Under the pieces are notes generated by a model that was not told the origin of the DNA, searched no databases, and was given only the letters and a program-made list of their open reading frames with translations. A program made the position numbers and the translations under genes. Positions 63,328 through 64,000 of a stretch of 64,000 nucleotides of DNA are shown piece after piece (position 1 is the stretch's first letter; each line of letters opens with the position of its first letter). The stretch is taken from assembly GCA_023336205.1 (NCBI GenBank), contig JALQCR010000015.1, positions 62,001 to 126,000 of the forward strand, written 5' to 3'. The stretch comes from Pseudanabaena sp. Salubria-1 (GTDB lineage Bacteria; Cyanobacteriota; Cyanobacteriia; Pseudanabaenales; Pseudanabaenaceae).

Positions 63328-64000
63328 GGGTCTTCTGGGTTTAAGGGGATAAGTAAATCTAATGAGAAAGACAAGCTAATAATCTAGAACGAAAATTTAA
63401 AAAATTTAAAAAACCATAAGCCTGTCGTTTAATTAATTTAATACGATTATTAAGTCCCTCCATCACACCACTAGATGTACGATTTAAAAAGTAGTTACAA
63501 ATATTATCAAGATGATTACGAATGGTTTCCAAAACTGCGCCATAAACAGCTTTAGCTTTTTGAAGCCATTCTTTTAATTGTTTCTGACCCTCTTCAGGAG
63601 TTTTACAAGTCTCAAAAATACTTCTAAAGTCTTCTTTGAGATTATAAGCTAGTCGCAAGCGTTTAGAACATTTCAAGACATTTTCTAACTTCACTTTTTC
63701 TTCTTCTGTTAAGTCTACCTTGTTCTTTAGTAGAATAAATCGACTACCTTTAATCTTGATTTTAGCTTTTTGACGCAGTTGATTTAACTCTTTGATTAGT
63801 GGCTGCATAACATGAAATCTGTCGATGACAATTTTCGCATTTGGAAATACTTCTTTGACAACTTTGGGAAAGCCTCCCCACATATCAATGCTAACCTCCT
63901 CTACTTTTTCCCTTATCTCAATCGGTTGCTGCTTCAGGACTTCAATGATGTCATCTTGTTTATGACTATCAATTACTTCTAGTAATGCTCCTGCGTCAAT
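63328..64000 (-). mobile_element. ISL3-family element, left end only
   Basis: The end begins GGGTCTTCTGGGTTTAAGG, which has the GGGTCTTC-like end of ISL3 elements. The other end and the target duplication are outside the window. It is inserted in wzz, the second element there. Confidence 0.85.
63359..64000 (-). CDS. ISL3 family transposase, 3' part only
   Basis: The C-terminal 213 codons of an ISL3 DDE transposase are visible. The frame is open to base 64000, so the start lies outside. Motifs in order are SIDMWGGFPKVVKEVFPNAK (first Asp), IVIDRFHVMQ (second Asp) and GVMEGLNNRIKLIKRQAYGF (Glu). The helical insert between them is lysine-rich. No frameshift is seen in the visible part. Confidence 0.93.
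   Translation of the reverse strand: MDAGALLEVIDSHKQDDIIEVLKQQPIEIREKVEEVSIDMWGGFPKVVKEVFPNAKIVIDRFHVMQPLIKELNQLRQKAKIKIKGSRFILLKNKVDLTEEEKVKLENVLKCSKRLRLAYNLKEDFRSIFETCKTPEEGQKQLKEWLQKAKAVYGAVLETIRNHLDNICNYFLNRTSSGVMEGLNNRIKLIKRQAYGFLNFLNFRSRLLACLSH

Overview
The window is a piece of a cyanobacterial chromosome. Three things show this: the split beta-prime subunit genes rpoC1 and rpoC2 with the large RpoC2 insertion, the very frequent HIP1 octamer GCGATCGC in and between genes, and a set of typically cyanobacterial genes. Gene content and the wealth of short hairpin repeats would fit a filamentous Pseudanabaena-like organism, but that genus is an inference and no 16S gene is present to test it.

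Layout. 1-5.9 kb: end of the RNA polymerase operon (rpoC1, rpoC2, strong terminator). 5.9-17.4 kb: an accessory island with a DUF1016 nuclease, two DUF29 paralogs around a complete insertion sequence (IS), and a minus-strand cluster of HTH-like protein, TerY-like VWA protein, PP2C phosphatase, Uma2 protein, AbrB-type antitoxin and Ser/Thr kinase. The kinase gene is cut into three pieces by an IS30 and an IS4 element. 17.6-30.8 kb: housekeeping genes (M16 protease, YggT, superoxide dismutase, purB, hemB, pentapeptide and TPR proteins, acs, recN). 30.8-40.6 kb: a type IV pilus chemotaxis operon (CheY, CheW, methyl-accepting protein, 2096-residue CheA hybrid with tandem repeats). 41-53 kb: comM, a PgpH-like HD phosphodiesterase, the RNase P RNA gene, a SpoIID-like protein, phhB, galE, ylxR, nusA, rimP and a ferredoxin, with many dispersed hairpin repeats in the gaps. 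53.7-64 kb: two glycosyltransferases and a Wzz-type chain-length protein (exopolysaccharide locus), a convergent NB-ARC/WD40 STAND gene cut by a second IS4 element, and the wzz gene cut twice, by IS1 and by an ISL3 element that runs off the end.

The main result concerns broken signalling genes. Removing the IS elements together with one copy of each target duplication restores exact open frames: 654 residues for the kinase (two elements, 10-bp and 3-bp duplications), 1248 residues for the STAND ATPase (9-bp duplication), and a continuous wzz frame across IS1 (8-bp duplication). These genes were therefore intact until recently. The kinase/PP2C/VWA set matches the TerY-P triad known from comparative genomics. 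Here it is combined with an HTH-like protein, a Uma2-type protein and an antitoxin-like protein, and it is the best candidate in the window for an under-described system. No tRNA gene, CRISPR array or replication origin was recognised.
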